Below, piece by piece: positions 22,471 to 34,759 of a DNA stretch of 64,000 nt (position 1 is its first letter; every line of letters begins with the position of its first letter). Position numbers and translations under genes: made by a program. This DNA comes from Micropterus salmoides. Its lineage: Eukaryota; Chordata; Actinopteri; Centrarchiformes; Centrarchidae. The notes beneath the pieces are model-generated. The model saw only the letters and a list, made by a program, of their open reading frames with translations. It had not been told where the DNA came from and ran no database searches. The stretch spans positions 7,555,177 to 7,619,176 of the forward strand of contig NW_024041039.1 in NCBI RefSeq assembly GCF_014851395.1, written 5' to 3'.

Positions 22471-23989
22471 CCAAACTGAATCACAGCTAAAACCAGAGTG
22501 GAAACATTTGTGTGTTGCTACTTGAGAATCTTACGTCAGGTTTTCTTTCCGGAGTGCTGTAGTTTTAAAGCTAACGGCCTCTGAAAAGAGTACGGTCCTG
22601 CTCTTTTATTGAAATGTATGTAGGCTATGGTGTTTTTTTCCTCCCCACTCAACCGTGATGGATTGTGGCTGCTGCCTCAGGCTCTCGCTGCGCCTTTATC
22701 TGTATCCTCCTTTCTGCTAAGGATGGTTTTCCCTGCAAGATATGAAATGTTTGAAGCAGACTTGAGTAGGACTCACTAATAGTTTTAGCATTTGTTCTGA
22801 GCGGCATGTAGAGCTACAGGGGGGAGGGATTTTACCATATAAAGATATATATTTTCACATTCCTTTTAAAATTTGCAGCATGTTGTAAGCCCTTCTCCAT
22901 CTGTCGTTTTGTCAGGTGAAATCCAGTCTTTTATGGTTTCTACTCTGTTTCTGTATTACTGTGTCAAAAGGAGTCCACCAGGTGATTCAGCTACATTTTT
23001 GGATGCTTTTAATTACTGACAGACAAAAAATGTATACAACCCTGATAATTAACTGTCCACTCTGGTGTCTAGACTGCATGCCTATTGTGAGCAGTGCTTT
23101 CATCAAGAATCTTGAAAGGAGTCATCCTCACAATTGTCTCATTTTCATAAAACATGTTTTTCCTGCTCTATAGCCTACAGTCATGATTCAACCGTAATTC
23201 AGCTCGCATTTGCTTTTCTAAACACCCACTGTCTTCTGACTCTCCTGGGAAAAAATCCTGTGGCAGTGAGTGACATGCTGTACATTTACAGTTCAGTTGT
23301 TCCAAAACAAACACAAGATGCTGAACAGTAATAGCCCCCATGGCTGAATGGACAAAGACATGGGCGCCACCTACATGCAGAAACAACAAAAAGAAATGGA
23401 GATGTCACAGCAGCGCCACCCACACAGTTTGACTGACAGGTGATCTCTGGGAAGTGCAGTGCAGAACGACCACAGTAATGAGCTCTGAGCACCAAAGAGG
23501 CCAAGAATATACCACAAGTCACTTTAGGAAGGTGAAATTATCTAGAGTTTTGAGGTTGGAAACATAAACAGGTACTCCAGCACTTTAGTAATGTACCTCC
23601 ATAAAGTTGAAGAATGTGCAAAAGGCTGGTTAAAAGGTCAAAAGCTCTGAAACTCCTGCATCCTACATTTCCCATAATACAGTTTGATAGCCTTTGTTTG
23701 AGCCCCCCCTGCCTGGTAAACGCACATGTCGTGAAACTCCACATCCTCAGTTTGCTATGCATGTTTCTTTTAATGATGTGTAGCCTCCAAACGCACACAA
23801 ACAAAACCAAATCTAATAGATAGTTCTCCAGACGTGACAAAGCCAATGCAGCTGTTAGGCACATGAGCAGGTGCAAATTAAGTTAAAATATTCTGATCGA
23901 CATACCAACAATAACAAACAAGTGTGCTGCAGGGCAATTAATTAAGATTCAGGTTGGTAAGATTTAGTCAGAGAGAATACGCCCAGTAA
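22471..23989. other. Intergenic, nothing recognised
   Basis: No exon, RNA gene or clear repeat family was recognised. Open frames here overlap on both strands and have no protein similarity. Confidence 0.4.
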
Positions 23990-24280
23990 TATAACACTGT
24001 GGCCTCACAGAAAGAAGGTGCTGGGTTCAAACTCAGGTCATGTGGATGTTGCATGTTCTTCCCATGTCTGCATGGGTTTCTTCTGGATACTCAGGTTTCC
24101 CCCACCATCAGGAAACATGTAGGTTCTGTGGTCAGTGCTACTGACCAGGGCACTGGCAAAGATGTAGTGTTGGTCACCGGGCGCTGTAAAGAGGTTGCCG
24201 CTGCTCCCATGAGGGATGGGTAAAATGCAGAGAATGAATTTTGCTATTGTATGTAACAATAAAGTACTTTTACCTCACCT
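23990..24280 (+). repeat. Dispersed repeat with the 'gcatgttcttcccatgtctg' core
   Basis: The stretch 'ggttcaaactcaggtcatgt' (about 24024) then 'gcatgttcttcccatgtctg' and 'catgggtttcttctggatac' matches a high-copy teleost repeat. The right end carries AATAAA (about 24259). The first part resembles a B box, so a SINE origin is possible. The open frame crossing it is not a gene. Confidence 0.5.
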
Positions 24281-26270
24281 GTCTTTTGTATCTAAAAACT
24301 TAGTTTAACTTGCATTCATCGATTGCACATTTTATTTGTAATTATTGATAATAAATTAATTCAATGTCCGCATGGGAGGGCAGTTGTTTTTGCCTTCCAA
24401 AGATGCGGGCATACAGACTGCTCTAAAGAGGAGTAGTGCTTCCCATGAAGAGTAAACTGATCTTCATGTGTACAATATGTAAAGTGTTACATTAAAATCA
24501 GAAACACTCTTCTGTTGCTTCAAATTAGGAATTGGGTGAATCACTGCAAGTTAACTGCAGAGGTAAATGCACAATGGAGCTGTAATCATTTTAACTTCTG
24601 TACTTGTAATTTAATGGATGGACTGAGAGCAAAATTGTATATACATATAAAAAACTTATTGTACAATTCATACAAAATGGCTGGATCTCTATTTGTTTGT
24701 GTAATAAAACACAGCTGTTTTGATTACCCATAATGCCACAACTCAAATTATATATTGAAGCATAAACTGAGGTAGCTTCACATGACTTCTGTCCCAAAAA
24801 CAAACAAAAGTGAATCAACAAATACATTCTCTGTCATTTTAGAACCCTGCTTCTTCGTTCAGCAGCAACTCAACTGCTAAAATTAGTGTCTACCGTCAAC
24901 CTGATGGTTTAGCAGCAAACATGATTTTGCCCTCTTTGCATCATAAATCTTTGAGAGATGTGGTTTCACTTAAGGCAGAGCATTCAACGTCTATAACGCA
25001 ATAAAATCTGAAGGGTTTACAGACACTTTCACAGTATAAAGAGCATGCGGGCCTAATCATGTAAAAACCTTTACATGCATGCAGTGCAATCAAATATCTT
25101 AATCTCTTTTTAAGAGTGCTGCAGTTTAATGAACAAACATCCTCTCAGATGCCATTTTCTTTCCCATAATTCTCCAGTAATTCAGATTAGTGGCATCCTG
25201 TTCATGTTAACTTACAGAGACAGTAAATTAAATAAGATTATTTCACGCAAAGATGGATCTCCTGTTAATACAGATCATTGGAGGCACGCTCATTTCATTC
25301 AGGAGGGTGAAAAGGAAATGTGTTTTTTAATTCATACTGCATGTTAATGCACAATCACACAGTGGACTTCTCCTAACTCAGTGAGTAAGTAAATGACGCC
25401 ACCTTCTGGTTTTGAGTGAGCATAGGCTGGGATTTCACTTGAGTGTCATGTTCCTGCTCTGCTGCAATAAACTTGTGTTTTACTCATAATTTAAAGTTAT
25501 ATAACAATTAAGTTCATTATTTTCCTAGACACTGGGAAAATGGAGACTATATCACCTACTGTTTTACCATTCCCTAGCATGGTATCAAAAAAATCTTATC
25601 TTATTTCCATTGGAAAGATTTCAAGTATCAAGTTTCAAGAATATGTCAGGAATAATGGTAATAAAGTGTAAAAATAAGATTCAAACAAACAAACAAACAA
25701 ACACAGTGGTGTGGTATACACAGAAGGAATTATGGATTAAGGATGAGGGTACGTAGTAATAATAAATAAACAAATGTTTCCACTGCAGTTGCTTATAGTT
25801 GTTGCACACCGATCATGATTAAATGTGGATTACATTTGAAATCTGTGCTACATACTAAAATGCATCTATGTATAAACATAATTACAATAATAGCACAAAT
25901 CCCATACTTTATTCTACTACTCAACTACATTTCTGCAGTTATAGTTACTCTGCCATTAATACTTTAATTAAAAAAAACCTATGATTTGATTATTACTTGG
26001 TGATGTGTAACAACTATTTTACTGCTGTTGGTAGAGAGGGAGCTCATTTTTACTTCGTATTTCAGAAGATCATCAAACATTTTGTATGTAAATTCTTAAT
26101 CCATAAAGTAACTAGGAACTGTAGCTGTTAAATAAATGTAATGGAGTAGAAAGCCCAGTATTGTCGTTCTGAATTGTAGTAGAGTAGAAGTATGAAGTGG
26201 CATGAAATTGACATATTCAACTACAAGTACCTCAAATTTGTACAGTACTATTCCACCACTGTCTCCTTTA
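24281..26270. other. Intergenic; (AAAC)n and repeat-family B near the right side
   Basis: No gene is supported. A short (CAAA)n run lies at 25682-25703. 25900-26270 is a copy of family B: 'tactactcaactacatttct', 'catcaaacattttgtatgta', edge 'tactattccaccactg'. It ends directly upstream of the mavs promoter region. Confidence 0.5.
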
Positions 26271-26389
26271 ATCCCTCCCCTCTCTCTCTTCTTCTCTCTG
26301 TGTCCATGTGCACGGATTAGGATCAGGGATTAGAGACAGATGTAAACCAAAAATCGAGATCCAACCTAATTCTCCGGCCATGTCATCAC

Positions 26390-26560
26390 AGCACACGAAA
26401 GGTCACGGTTAGAGTCAAGATTAAGCACACTCCGCCTTCTTTTTTTTTTTACAGCCTGGGCGAGCTCCTATTGGTCCACTCTTTGATTGACGGCCCCTTT
26501 GTCCAATCGGAGTAGAGAACTGGGACCTTATGGGAGGATCGCTGCACAGATGTGTGCGAG
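26390..26560 (+). promoter_or_regulatory. mavs: Putative mavs promoter (CCAAT-box cluster)
   Basis: Just upstream of the inferred first exon lie an inverted CCAAT box ('attgg', about 26470), 'gattgac' (about 26485) and a forward 'ccaatcgg' (about 26503). Such an NF-Y-like cluster is usual for housekeeping-type promoters. I saw no good interferon-stimulated response element here. The start site of transcription is not known. Confidence 0.45.
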
Positions 26561-26639
26561 AGGAAGACAGCGCAGGTTTTATAGCGAGAGCAGCGTTAGA
26601 GAGGGAGTCACCAACTGCTGAGGCACCAAAACACGAAAG
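26560..26639 (+). other. mavs: mavs exon 1 (5' untranslated)
   Basis: The 3' border is a strong donor, 'gaaag|gtgagc', with GT at 26640-26641. The exon joins to the acceptor at 28656-28657 directly before the mavs start codon. The 5' border is not determined. If transcription starts upstream of 26550, a 23-codon upstream ORF (26550-26621) would be included. Confidence 0.5.
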
Positions 26640-26929
26640 GTGAGCACTAGATTATGTGACATTACGATAAATTAATCTAAATAAAGTGTGTAATTACATA
26701 GAAATTATGTTTCATTGTACATTTTAGTCGGTAATTTACCAGCAGTGAGAACTCAGGAAACGGCGGTGGTATTGACGTTAGCTAAGTTAGGTTGTGTCGT
26801 GTTTTCCAGTTTAATGTTACCTTCGCTTTTATTAAACTGCTGTCTTAATTCCTCTTCCATAGCTTTAATTGGGGATATTTCATTTTATATCTGTCACGTA
26901 GCAGTCTCGGTCTTCCTTGTTGTCTGTGT

Positions 26930-27335
26930 GCAGCCTTTTTATTATTCCCAACCTTCTTTGTCAGTTTTTTAAACCACAAATGCTATTGGAAATACTTTAC
27001 AGGCAGGTATCACTCTCTGTGGTCCTCTTACAACCTTCTTAGTCAGTTGTTTTACCCAAAATTAGGCCTGAAAAGTATATTTTACAAAACATATAACTAC
27101 TTTACAGACAGGTATGTATCTCTATCGTCCATGTTGTTTGTGTGTGGCCCTTTTAAGTTATTGTCAACCTTCTTTGTCACTTGATTTAACCTAAAATACT
27201 CTTGAAAAGTATATTTCACAATACATTTAAATACTTTACAGACAGGTATGAGTCTCTGACATCCTTGTTGTTTGTGTGCGGCCTTTTAAAATTATTCTCA
27301 ACCTTCTTAGTCAGTTTTTATACTCCAACACGGGC
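26930..27335 (+). repeat. Imperfect tandem repeat, unit about 134 bp, in mavs intron 1
   Basis: The block 'caaccttctttgtcag' (or with 'tta') recurs at 26949, 27031, 27164 and 27299. 'tactttacag[a/g]caggtat' recurs at 26993, 27098 and 27232. Spacings of 133-135 bp for the last copies give the unit; an earlier copy is shorter by about 50 bp. Each unit contains an acceptor-like 'tttacag' directly followed by a donor-like 'acag|gtat'. Confidence 0.8.
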
Positions 27336-28657
27336 TTGACAAGTTATTTTTCTCTTGCCAACATATACCCTATATCTCTACTCTCACTTCTTGTCAACTC
27401 TTGCAAGCTTCCTGAGACTAAAATATAAGTAAAACTTAAGAAGCAGCTGTTCCTAGATTTTATGTAACCAGATCTGTTAAGCTTGAAATGTGACCCAGAG
27501 TCTCGGAAAGCCAAGGAGACTGGGAAGAACAGGACAGTCATGGCCCGCCAGTTTAGAGGTCATGTGTTTGGCTCTGGTCTGCATACTTCGTCCTTGTTTC
27601 AAAGTCCTTTTTTCTCGTCTCACACCACCTTCCTTGTCTTGTTAATCTGCGACCTGTCATCACTTTACACTTAGATGCATGCTAAAAAATAATACGCACT
27701 CAAACTTCCCACATTCCTCCTAAGGCCTGAACACAACTCAGTATGTGTACCTGACAGGCTGTGTGGGTCAGGTAAACCATGGCCTCTAAAGGGCTAATGA
27801 TACAATGAGGAAGACTTTGCCCTTTGGTTGCTGCCTTTTACATTTCCATTTCCATTATGAGACAAAGCTAGACGCTGCTACGTTTACACTAAACTTAAAC
27901 GTATTGCTCTGTTTGATGTGGCCGAGGATGACAGATTATCCTCTGAAAACGTTCCTCCTGACTGAACCTGACAACAGATTACTCCATCTCACTATTTAGG
28001 TACAAACAAAATGAAGATTTAAAGGTGTATTCTATACAAAAAAGTACGTCCAAGGTTTCTAATTTGACCCTGAAAAGCCATAGGAATGTATGGGTGTGTT
28101 TGAAGCACGACGTTTGAGATTTTTTTATGCGGCACATTTGAGTTCAGATATTAAACTGCAGTCTGGAGTTGATTAATCAGTTACTAGTCAGGGCCTGTTC
28201 ACCTTCTTCTTGTTCAACCTTGAAATGTAGGAGTGTTGTCCTCCCCTTCAAAAAGACAAAAGGGTTGGCACGTAATTAAAAAAACAAAACAAGAAAAGTT
28301 TCTCTTAAATGAAAGGAAATTTTAATTCCCCCCCACCCCACACACAGCTGCAGGCCTGCTGATATTCACTTTTACTTTCGGTTTCATTGAGTAAAAATCC
28401 CCATACTGTCTGTGATCACTGCAGACATCAAAAGTTCCAGTTTCATCAGTGTGGGTTTTTTTTTGGGTACTTTCCTTTTATACAGTCTGAGGTACTTACA
28501 TGAGATCTTACATGTAGTAAAAGGGAATATGGCCAAGGCGCTTTGCCAACTGCAGTGGTTTCTGAGATGTAGGCGTGTGTATTGAATTACCTCATTGCAA
28601 AATTACACCATACATCTTTACTGTCTCTGTGTTTTTGTCCACTCTCTTATTTCACAG
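27336..28657 (+). other. mavs: mavs intron 1, remainder
   Basis: Intron sequence up to the acceptor 'ttcacag' (AG 28656-28657). A C-rich tract lies at 28327-28343. No other feature was recognised. Confidence 0.5.
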
Positions 28658-31600
28658 ATGTCGTTTGCCAGGGACCAACTGTACAAAGGATACTTGCGGC
28701 GCAAAATGCCGATCATTTCGTCCACGGTTAAAGTGAGACAAATAGTGGCCTATCTGCCTTGCCTGACTGATCACGACAGGGTAGGTTTCATTAGGTATAT
28801 GGAACTTGAACTAGGCTGGGGATTGTTTGAATAATATTGGAATAATATATTCTATCTGTACTGTGTCCACATTTTTCTACAGCAGTTCCAATACAATACC
28901 TGGGTTTTGCACTGTCTCTCACCAGAGAAGGCATTTTATGAGTTTTGCAGCCACAATAGGTTTCCCTACGTGCTGTGAAGGGAATGGTGAGGCGAGGGTT
29001 ATTCTGTAGTTTGCAATCTACCACCTCGCCACTAGATGCCACTAAATCCTACACGCTACTCCTTTAAATCAAAGTTCTCAAATATTAAATGTTGTTTAAA
29101 CAAAAGCAATTTTTTCTTTAATTTTAGGAAAACATAGAGGCAAAAAGAGAGGTTTGCGGGAACTTTGACAGCATGGTGCTTCTTCTGGACTGTCTGAAGA
29201 GGAGAGAAAACTGGCCAGAGCAATTCATCGAAGCATTGGAGGCGTGCGATCATCCAACTTTAGCAGCTGAGATTAGAGCAGAATACAATGCTTTGAGAGG
29301 CATCAACAGTAAGTCAACATGTACCTATTGTATTATAGTGTAGAATTTAATGTAATAATTTCCTTTGTGTCTATGCAAAGACTAAACAGATTTTATCACT
29401 ACCTCAAACTAATTCTCTAAAAATATTTTAGTAGTATAATAGATATTGTAGTAATATTTTACCCTTACCGAAGTTGATATTCTACTGAAGTTTATTGGAC
29501 TACCACACAGTGTGTTAACAACCTCACTTTCAGTGTAGCCTTCGTTTTGAACTGGACCAAAATGTTTGTTGAATTTTGTGTTTGTGGCCAAAAATTGTAC
29601 TTTGCATCTTAAGGTCCCACATTGTCATTATTATTAAATATACTGCACTTTCTGGTTGAACCAGAAAACACATTAAATATACTCTGCATAGTACATTGCA
29701 ACCATTTGGAAACAAAATGCACTCTTTGAAGAAACTTAAATTTTTTGGTCTAGAGTGTCCAAGGTGTATGGCCATTTCTATTCACAAATGCATCGACTGT
29801 TCACAGGCGGGCAAGTGTACTCCGTTGCACAGACAGCTTTGTAAGCTCATTAATACAGTAAAGCAAAACTGTGTCTCCTTGCTGCCTGTTCTTCAGAGTT
29901 TACTCACATTTGTGAGTTGTGAGAAAGATGTGTGGGAGAATGCTGACCTCCTTGGCCGGAGCATGAAGCTTCAAATTCCTAAATTCCTAGACCCATAAAT
30001 TGTCTGGGTAAGATATACTGTATGTATTATGGATATCCGTAAAGCCTAGTTCACACTACACTATTTTAAGCCTGATTTGCTGGTAAATCAATGATCGATC
30101 GGTGGTCGCCAGTCGTTATGTTATATATTACACAACAATGCATCAAAACGGCGTTCCGACACATTTCATTTCACACAAGCCAGATATCTAGCATACCAAA
30201 TCTCTGGAGGAGTCGTCCGACCCAACATCCACATCCAGCCAATGAGTGCAGGCAGCTGGCAGAGCAGGCAACTACTTTTTCACTGCAAAACACTTTTTAC
30301 TCACCTCCAGCTCTCTGTAGCACAGATGATCCCTGCTACCTGCGTGTGCTAATCCATTCTCTCACCCATATTCTTTGTCTTTATAATGTTTATAATATTA
30401 AACAGCAGCTGTTTTATGTGTAGGTTTGCGTCATTTCCCATTTCACATGTATTTTCTTAACAAAACATGGCTTGGAGACCAGCTGTCGGGTGACACTGCC
30501 ACTGTCAGCTCGTGTAGTGTGTGATCCCCTGTCATTGATCAGTCAGGTAGTGTAAACGCCACAAAGACATCAAGACTGCACGAGCCTTAAGTAATATAAT
30601 GCACATTGAACACATAAGTGTAAGTGGAAATAGCAAGTAGCTTCACACACACACACACAAAACACACATTACAAATAGAAGAGCAAGGAGAAACATCATT
30701 ACATTAAAAAGGTCACTACAGCAAATGCTTGGATTTCACATAGATTACATAGTTTTTATTTAGTTAGGAACTTTATTGTCCACATTGTGGAAATTTGTCT
30801 TCCCTTTCACCACACAGCATTAAAAACAATAAAAGACAAATGACAATAGAAGACAAACAGTATCATTTTTGAGTAGGGATTTCTTGCACTCCTTCACCTA
30901 CTTCCAAGGTGCATGGAGGAAGGGAAGAGTTCTGGCAAGGTCAAAACTCCAACAACACTTGTTGTATAAAGAACAACTTTATTGTTATACCCACGTGTTT
31001 CAACTTGTGGCCTTCATCAGGGTCATCTCACAAAAAACAAATCTAAATACAGTACAAATAAAGAGGGGGAAGTGCTGGGTGTTTATAACATCATAAGGAA
31101 GCTGCATTTAGCTTTATAACTGCATTTAGCATATAAAATTTATTGTTATACACATATTTCGATGCCTCCTACTTGTCTGTAACATCTCCCCGCAGGTGCT
31201 TATATTCTGGAAAGCTTTACTTTTTATATTTACTGTGTCTTGGGCTACACTTTTCTACTATTCTCTGAAGTTTCAATGTATCCCTCGATCCCTAATTTTT
31301 TTTATTCACTAATATATTACATGAGTATGATTATAAGACATCAGAATCATATATCAAACATGAGGTTTTGTGTTATTTTTCCACAAAATGCTGCAGGGAA
31401 TAGCCTGTTGTATGTTTGCTGGGCTTCCATGCTGATTTGTCTGACATTAGAGATTCCAGTAAATGAGAAATTATTTACTGGATTGTTTCTGGGTTAGCTA
31501 GTCCCTCAGGAGCTTCAGTCAAATGCATTCAAAATGAAGGTAATTGACAACATTGTTTGCTTTGCCCTAGATTCAACCCCCAGCTCCCCTCCAATGACTG

Positions 31601-34600
31601 TCGTCAGGGCACACGTCCATCCAGCGCCATCTGCCAGTCATCTGTCCCTCCCAGGGGGTGTTGGAAACAGTCAGGCTGCTGTTGCTCCACCAGCTGAAGC
31701 ATCAGCTCCTCCACAGCCAGCTGCCCAGGCCCCACCCCCTATGGAATTGCCTGTGACACCACCAGCCCAAGTTCCTGTGGCTGTATCCTTACCTGAGCCT
31801 GTCCCTGAGCCTCCACAGTCAGCTCAGGTTGAAGTGGCCCCTCCTCCACCCACACCTCCACCTTCCCCTGAAAGCCCACACACTCGGGCAACTACAACCC
31901 CACCGCCTCACAAGACGATTACCTTTCACCAGGAGCCAGTGGAAAACTCAGAATCTGACATCCTGGATATCTCTGGTGGTAATGCTGTGATCCCGAATCA
32001 GGTGAGTGCAGGAAACAACAAAGCATTGATCAAGTCTGTGGCCACTCCTCAACCGCCCCATCCTGTTGAACAGTATCAAACAGACACTCCATCCCGCCCT
32101 GACCCAGCAACCACCACAGAGGTCAGGCCATCGCAGAGTCCCTCTCCAACTCAGATAAACTCAGATGTGACCGATGGATCCTCTTTCCCCATGATGACCC
32201 CAGAGAAGCCTCCAGTCCAGGACACCACCCCTCCTGTGGACAAAAAATCTGCTGTTGTCCTGCAGCCTGAAGAGACTTCTGAACCTCCTGTTACACAGGT
32301 GAAAACCAAAATATGGTAATTTTAAGATTTACTAACAAAGAAACAGAAAATCCCACACTGTGTCAGTGTCTTGTACTTACTCTTTTTGGTATCGGTCCAT
32401 AAACCTTCATTAGGATAAATGTAAGATTTCCATCAGAGGAACAGGTGACAAAATGTTATTACAAAGTTCATCAGAGCGTCTCAACGGCAAAAACATTTCA
32501 TGAAACAAACATGAAATTTCTCCGGCTGTTGGTCAGTCCTCACACCTTCACCAGGTAAATTGCGATACTGAATACATTTAAATTGAATTTGCCCAAATGA
32601 CCCAGATATTCAAAGCAAAAGTCTTATAGACGGATTGCATTCTGGTGTATTTTTGGCTCCTTTGGGTGCTATAGTTGATATTTATTTTTCCTCTGAAATT
32701 ATTACTTTTCTCAGAACCTCCATTTATCTTAACAAGAACTATCTGAACTCGGGGCGGGCAGTATGGCCATGAAATAGCATCACAGTATTTCAGGGTATTT
32801 CTGCAATAATGATTTTCTTGACAGTATGGTGAAAAACTGAAAAGATTTTTGGGTTTGAACTCAAAAAAGCTGTTGAACTGAGCTCTCCTTGCTGTAATTG
32901 TTGGGTCTCCTTGTACTCACCAGAGTGCTTCTGCTTGAGGTGGTGAAATTTGTTTGACTACCAAATTTGTATTGTTTAAGTGTTTGTGAGGAAAGACTTA
33001 AAGTTACACTGTTAAGATGTCCTGTGAACGAAGTTATATTTACGGTCATTGTTTCTGACCAGAACACATTGTGTGTCAACCTTGAGGCCAAACAAATGTT
33101 TGCTTGCTTGCCTTTTTTTTTAGTAGAAAATACTCTTACCAGTTTTTTAGGTACATCTGCGCAAATGAGAGGAACCTCATGCCTAACTCTATGAAAAGGG
33201 GCAGACTGGGGCAAAGAAATGGCCTAGGAATTTGTCCCTGGTCAACCCACTCTCCAGACAAAGCATTTGTCGGGGCTCTGGGTCTCTAGAGACCTTTTAT
33301 GCTTGCTTTCTTGAGAATTTTATGCAAGTACAGTACATGCCGAAATGAGCCATTAAAATACGTTTTAGCTAAGCCTTTGAGTATAATAAATTGTACATTC
33401 AAGCCTCGTGGCTGTCCAGGCCATGCATCTGCGATTTAAATGAAACTAGATCATTGGTGCAATAAAATTTGTCTCTCTTCACTGTAGGACGGCTATTTTC
33501 TAGGAGTGCCGTCTTAGCAAAAAAGATCTCTGCTTTTGGCCATCCACATTTAGGCTAGGGGTTAGGTCGACTTTTCAGCTGTTTCATTATGTTCTGATGT
33601 GGAGTATGTGATGATTGACATAGCCCTGCCCCACCCCCATCTGGGCCAGTAACCATACACAATAGGCAAGTTGATGAAGGCACGTACCAATCGATTTTCA
33701 ACTGAAGTTTTTTGTCTTTATATTAGCACTATGTGGTTTATCTCCCCAATGTCCCGTGGCCTACCAGGAAAACCCACTGGTACTCCCGATAGCCCTTGTC
33801 TTTGAAGTTTATAATGTTTATGAGATCAGTTCAACTACATTTTGAGGCAGTAGTCAGTTGTAGTGTTTTTGCTTGACTGCATTACAGCAACAGGTGTTCT
33901 TCGCATCTTGTCAAGCCACATTCACATATATGAGAATTAGATAGGATATTTGTTTAAAAAAAACAAACAAAAAAAACAGATTCCTTTAAGAAAAGAAAAA
34001 CTTGACATGACTTATCATTTTCACCTGCAGGTTGTTGAAAGCAGCCCACAGACAGAAACTGCAGCTACAACATCTCCCCTACTTGGTGCTGCTGGGATAG
34101 ACCCCTCTCTCTCTGATGAAAACACTCTGTGTCTTAGCAAACCTGAACAACTCCTCAGCTACTATCCACAAAATCATAACCCTGCTATCCCTGCACCCAG
34201 CTCACCGGTGGAGCCCTACTCGGGTAATAGTGAGCGTCTGGAATTTAGCAATGCTCCCTCTACCGTCGTTCCTGCATGCTCTGCTGTCAGCTCCACCATC
34301 GTAAATACAGTCTCTGCACTGCCATGCCAGGAAAATGGCATTGCTCTTAGCCATAACGAACCGGAGGAAAACCACTATGACTCTCCTTGTCAGAGTTTGG
34401 AAATGCAGGAGGTGCTGGAGAACGTGGTGCATATATCCGAGGAGCCATCTATCCTTAACCTAGACGGCCAGAGCTCAGGCCAACAAGCTCAAATCATCAA
34501 CGGGGAAGCAGCCATAGAGATCACCTCTGCACCACTGCTATCCAGCAGCGCTGCTGAAACTATATCAAGTGTAAACACCTCCTCCAGTGAGAGCCACCAC

Positions 34601-34759
34601 CCCTCTGAGCATACACCTGCTGTTATTTCACCAGAGTTGAAGACACTGCAGGAGGAGACGACCACCTCTCACACCCTGCCAGCTAATACAAAGTATATTC
34701 TGACCGCTGCAGGAGTAGGCGCCTTTGCACTTCTGATGGCATGGAAGTTTAAGAATTGA
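28658..34759 (+). CDS. mavs: Mitochondrial antiviral-signalling protein (MAVS / IPS-1 / VISA / Cardif)
   Basis: Adaptor on the outer mitochondrial membrane that takes signals from RIG-I and MDA5 to TRAFs, TBK1-IRF3 and NF-kB. Coding exons: 28658-28780, 29128-29308, 31571-32298 and 34031-34759; all borders are GT..AG and phases fit, giving 586 aa. The CARD spans about residues 1-95 over two exons (blocks 'MSFARDQLYKGYLRR', 'VAYLPCLTDHDR' and 'LLLDCLKRRENWPEQFIEAL'). Residues 103-345 are proline-rich. PVQDT (316-320) equals the human TRAF2-binding motif, and PEENHY (455-460) fits the TRAF6 motif PxExx(aromatic). The C-terminus (566-586, 'YILTAAGVGAFALLMAWKF') is a tail anchor with a basic end. 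ATG lies at the exon border. Overall order and length agree with fish MAVS. Confidence 0.93.
29309..31570 (+). other. mavs: mavs intron between CARD exon and proline-rich exon
   Basis: The intron holds several dispersed pieces. 30040-30600 begins 'ttcacactacactattttaa' and ends near 'caggtagtgtaaacgccaca', with inverted 'cactac/gtagtg' edges suggesting a non-autonomous DNA element. About 30765-30835 resembles a LINE 3' tail ('gaactttattgtccacattg'). About 30985-31035 ('cacgtgtttcaacttgtggc', 'cttcatcagggtcatc') is another high-copy fish motif. An open frame at 29696-29998 is not supported as an exon. Confidence 0.45.
32299..34030 (+). other. mavs: mavs last intron
   Basis: It runs from 'cacag|gtgaaa' to 'cacctgcag|'. 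No exon is seen inside. About 32750-32880 ('cagtatggccatgaaatagc', 'tttcttgacagtatggtgaa') resembles a decayed dispersed fish repeat. The 117-codon minus-strand open frame at 32861-33214 has no recognisable domain. Confidence 0.5.

Noticed and set aside
29696..29998. 100-codon open frame in a mavs intron as an extra exon or gene
   Set aside because: It starts at TTG, has no recognisable domain and no matching splice sites; including it would break the CARD to proline-rich junction seen in fish MAVS.
32861..33214. 117-codon minus-strand ORF in the mavs last intron
   Set aside because: No domain, no promoter or splice context; probably repeat-derived.
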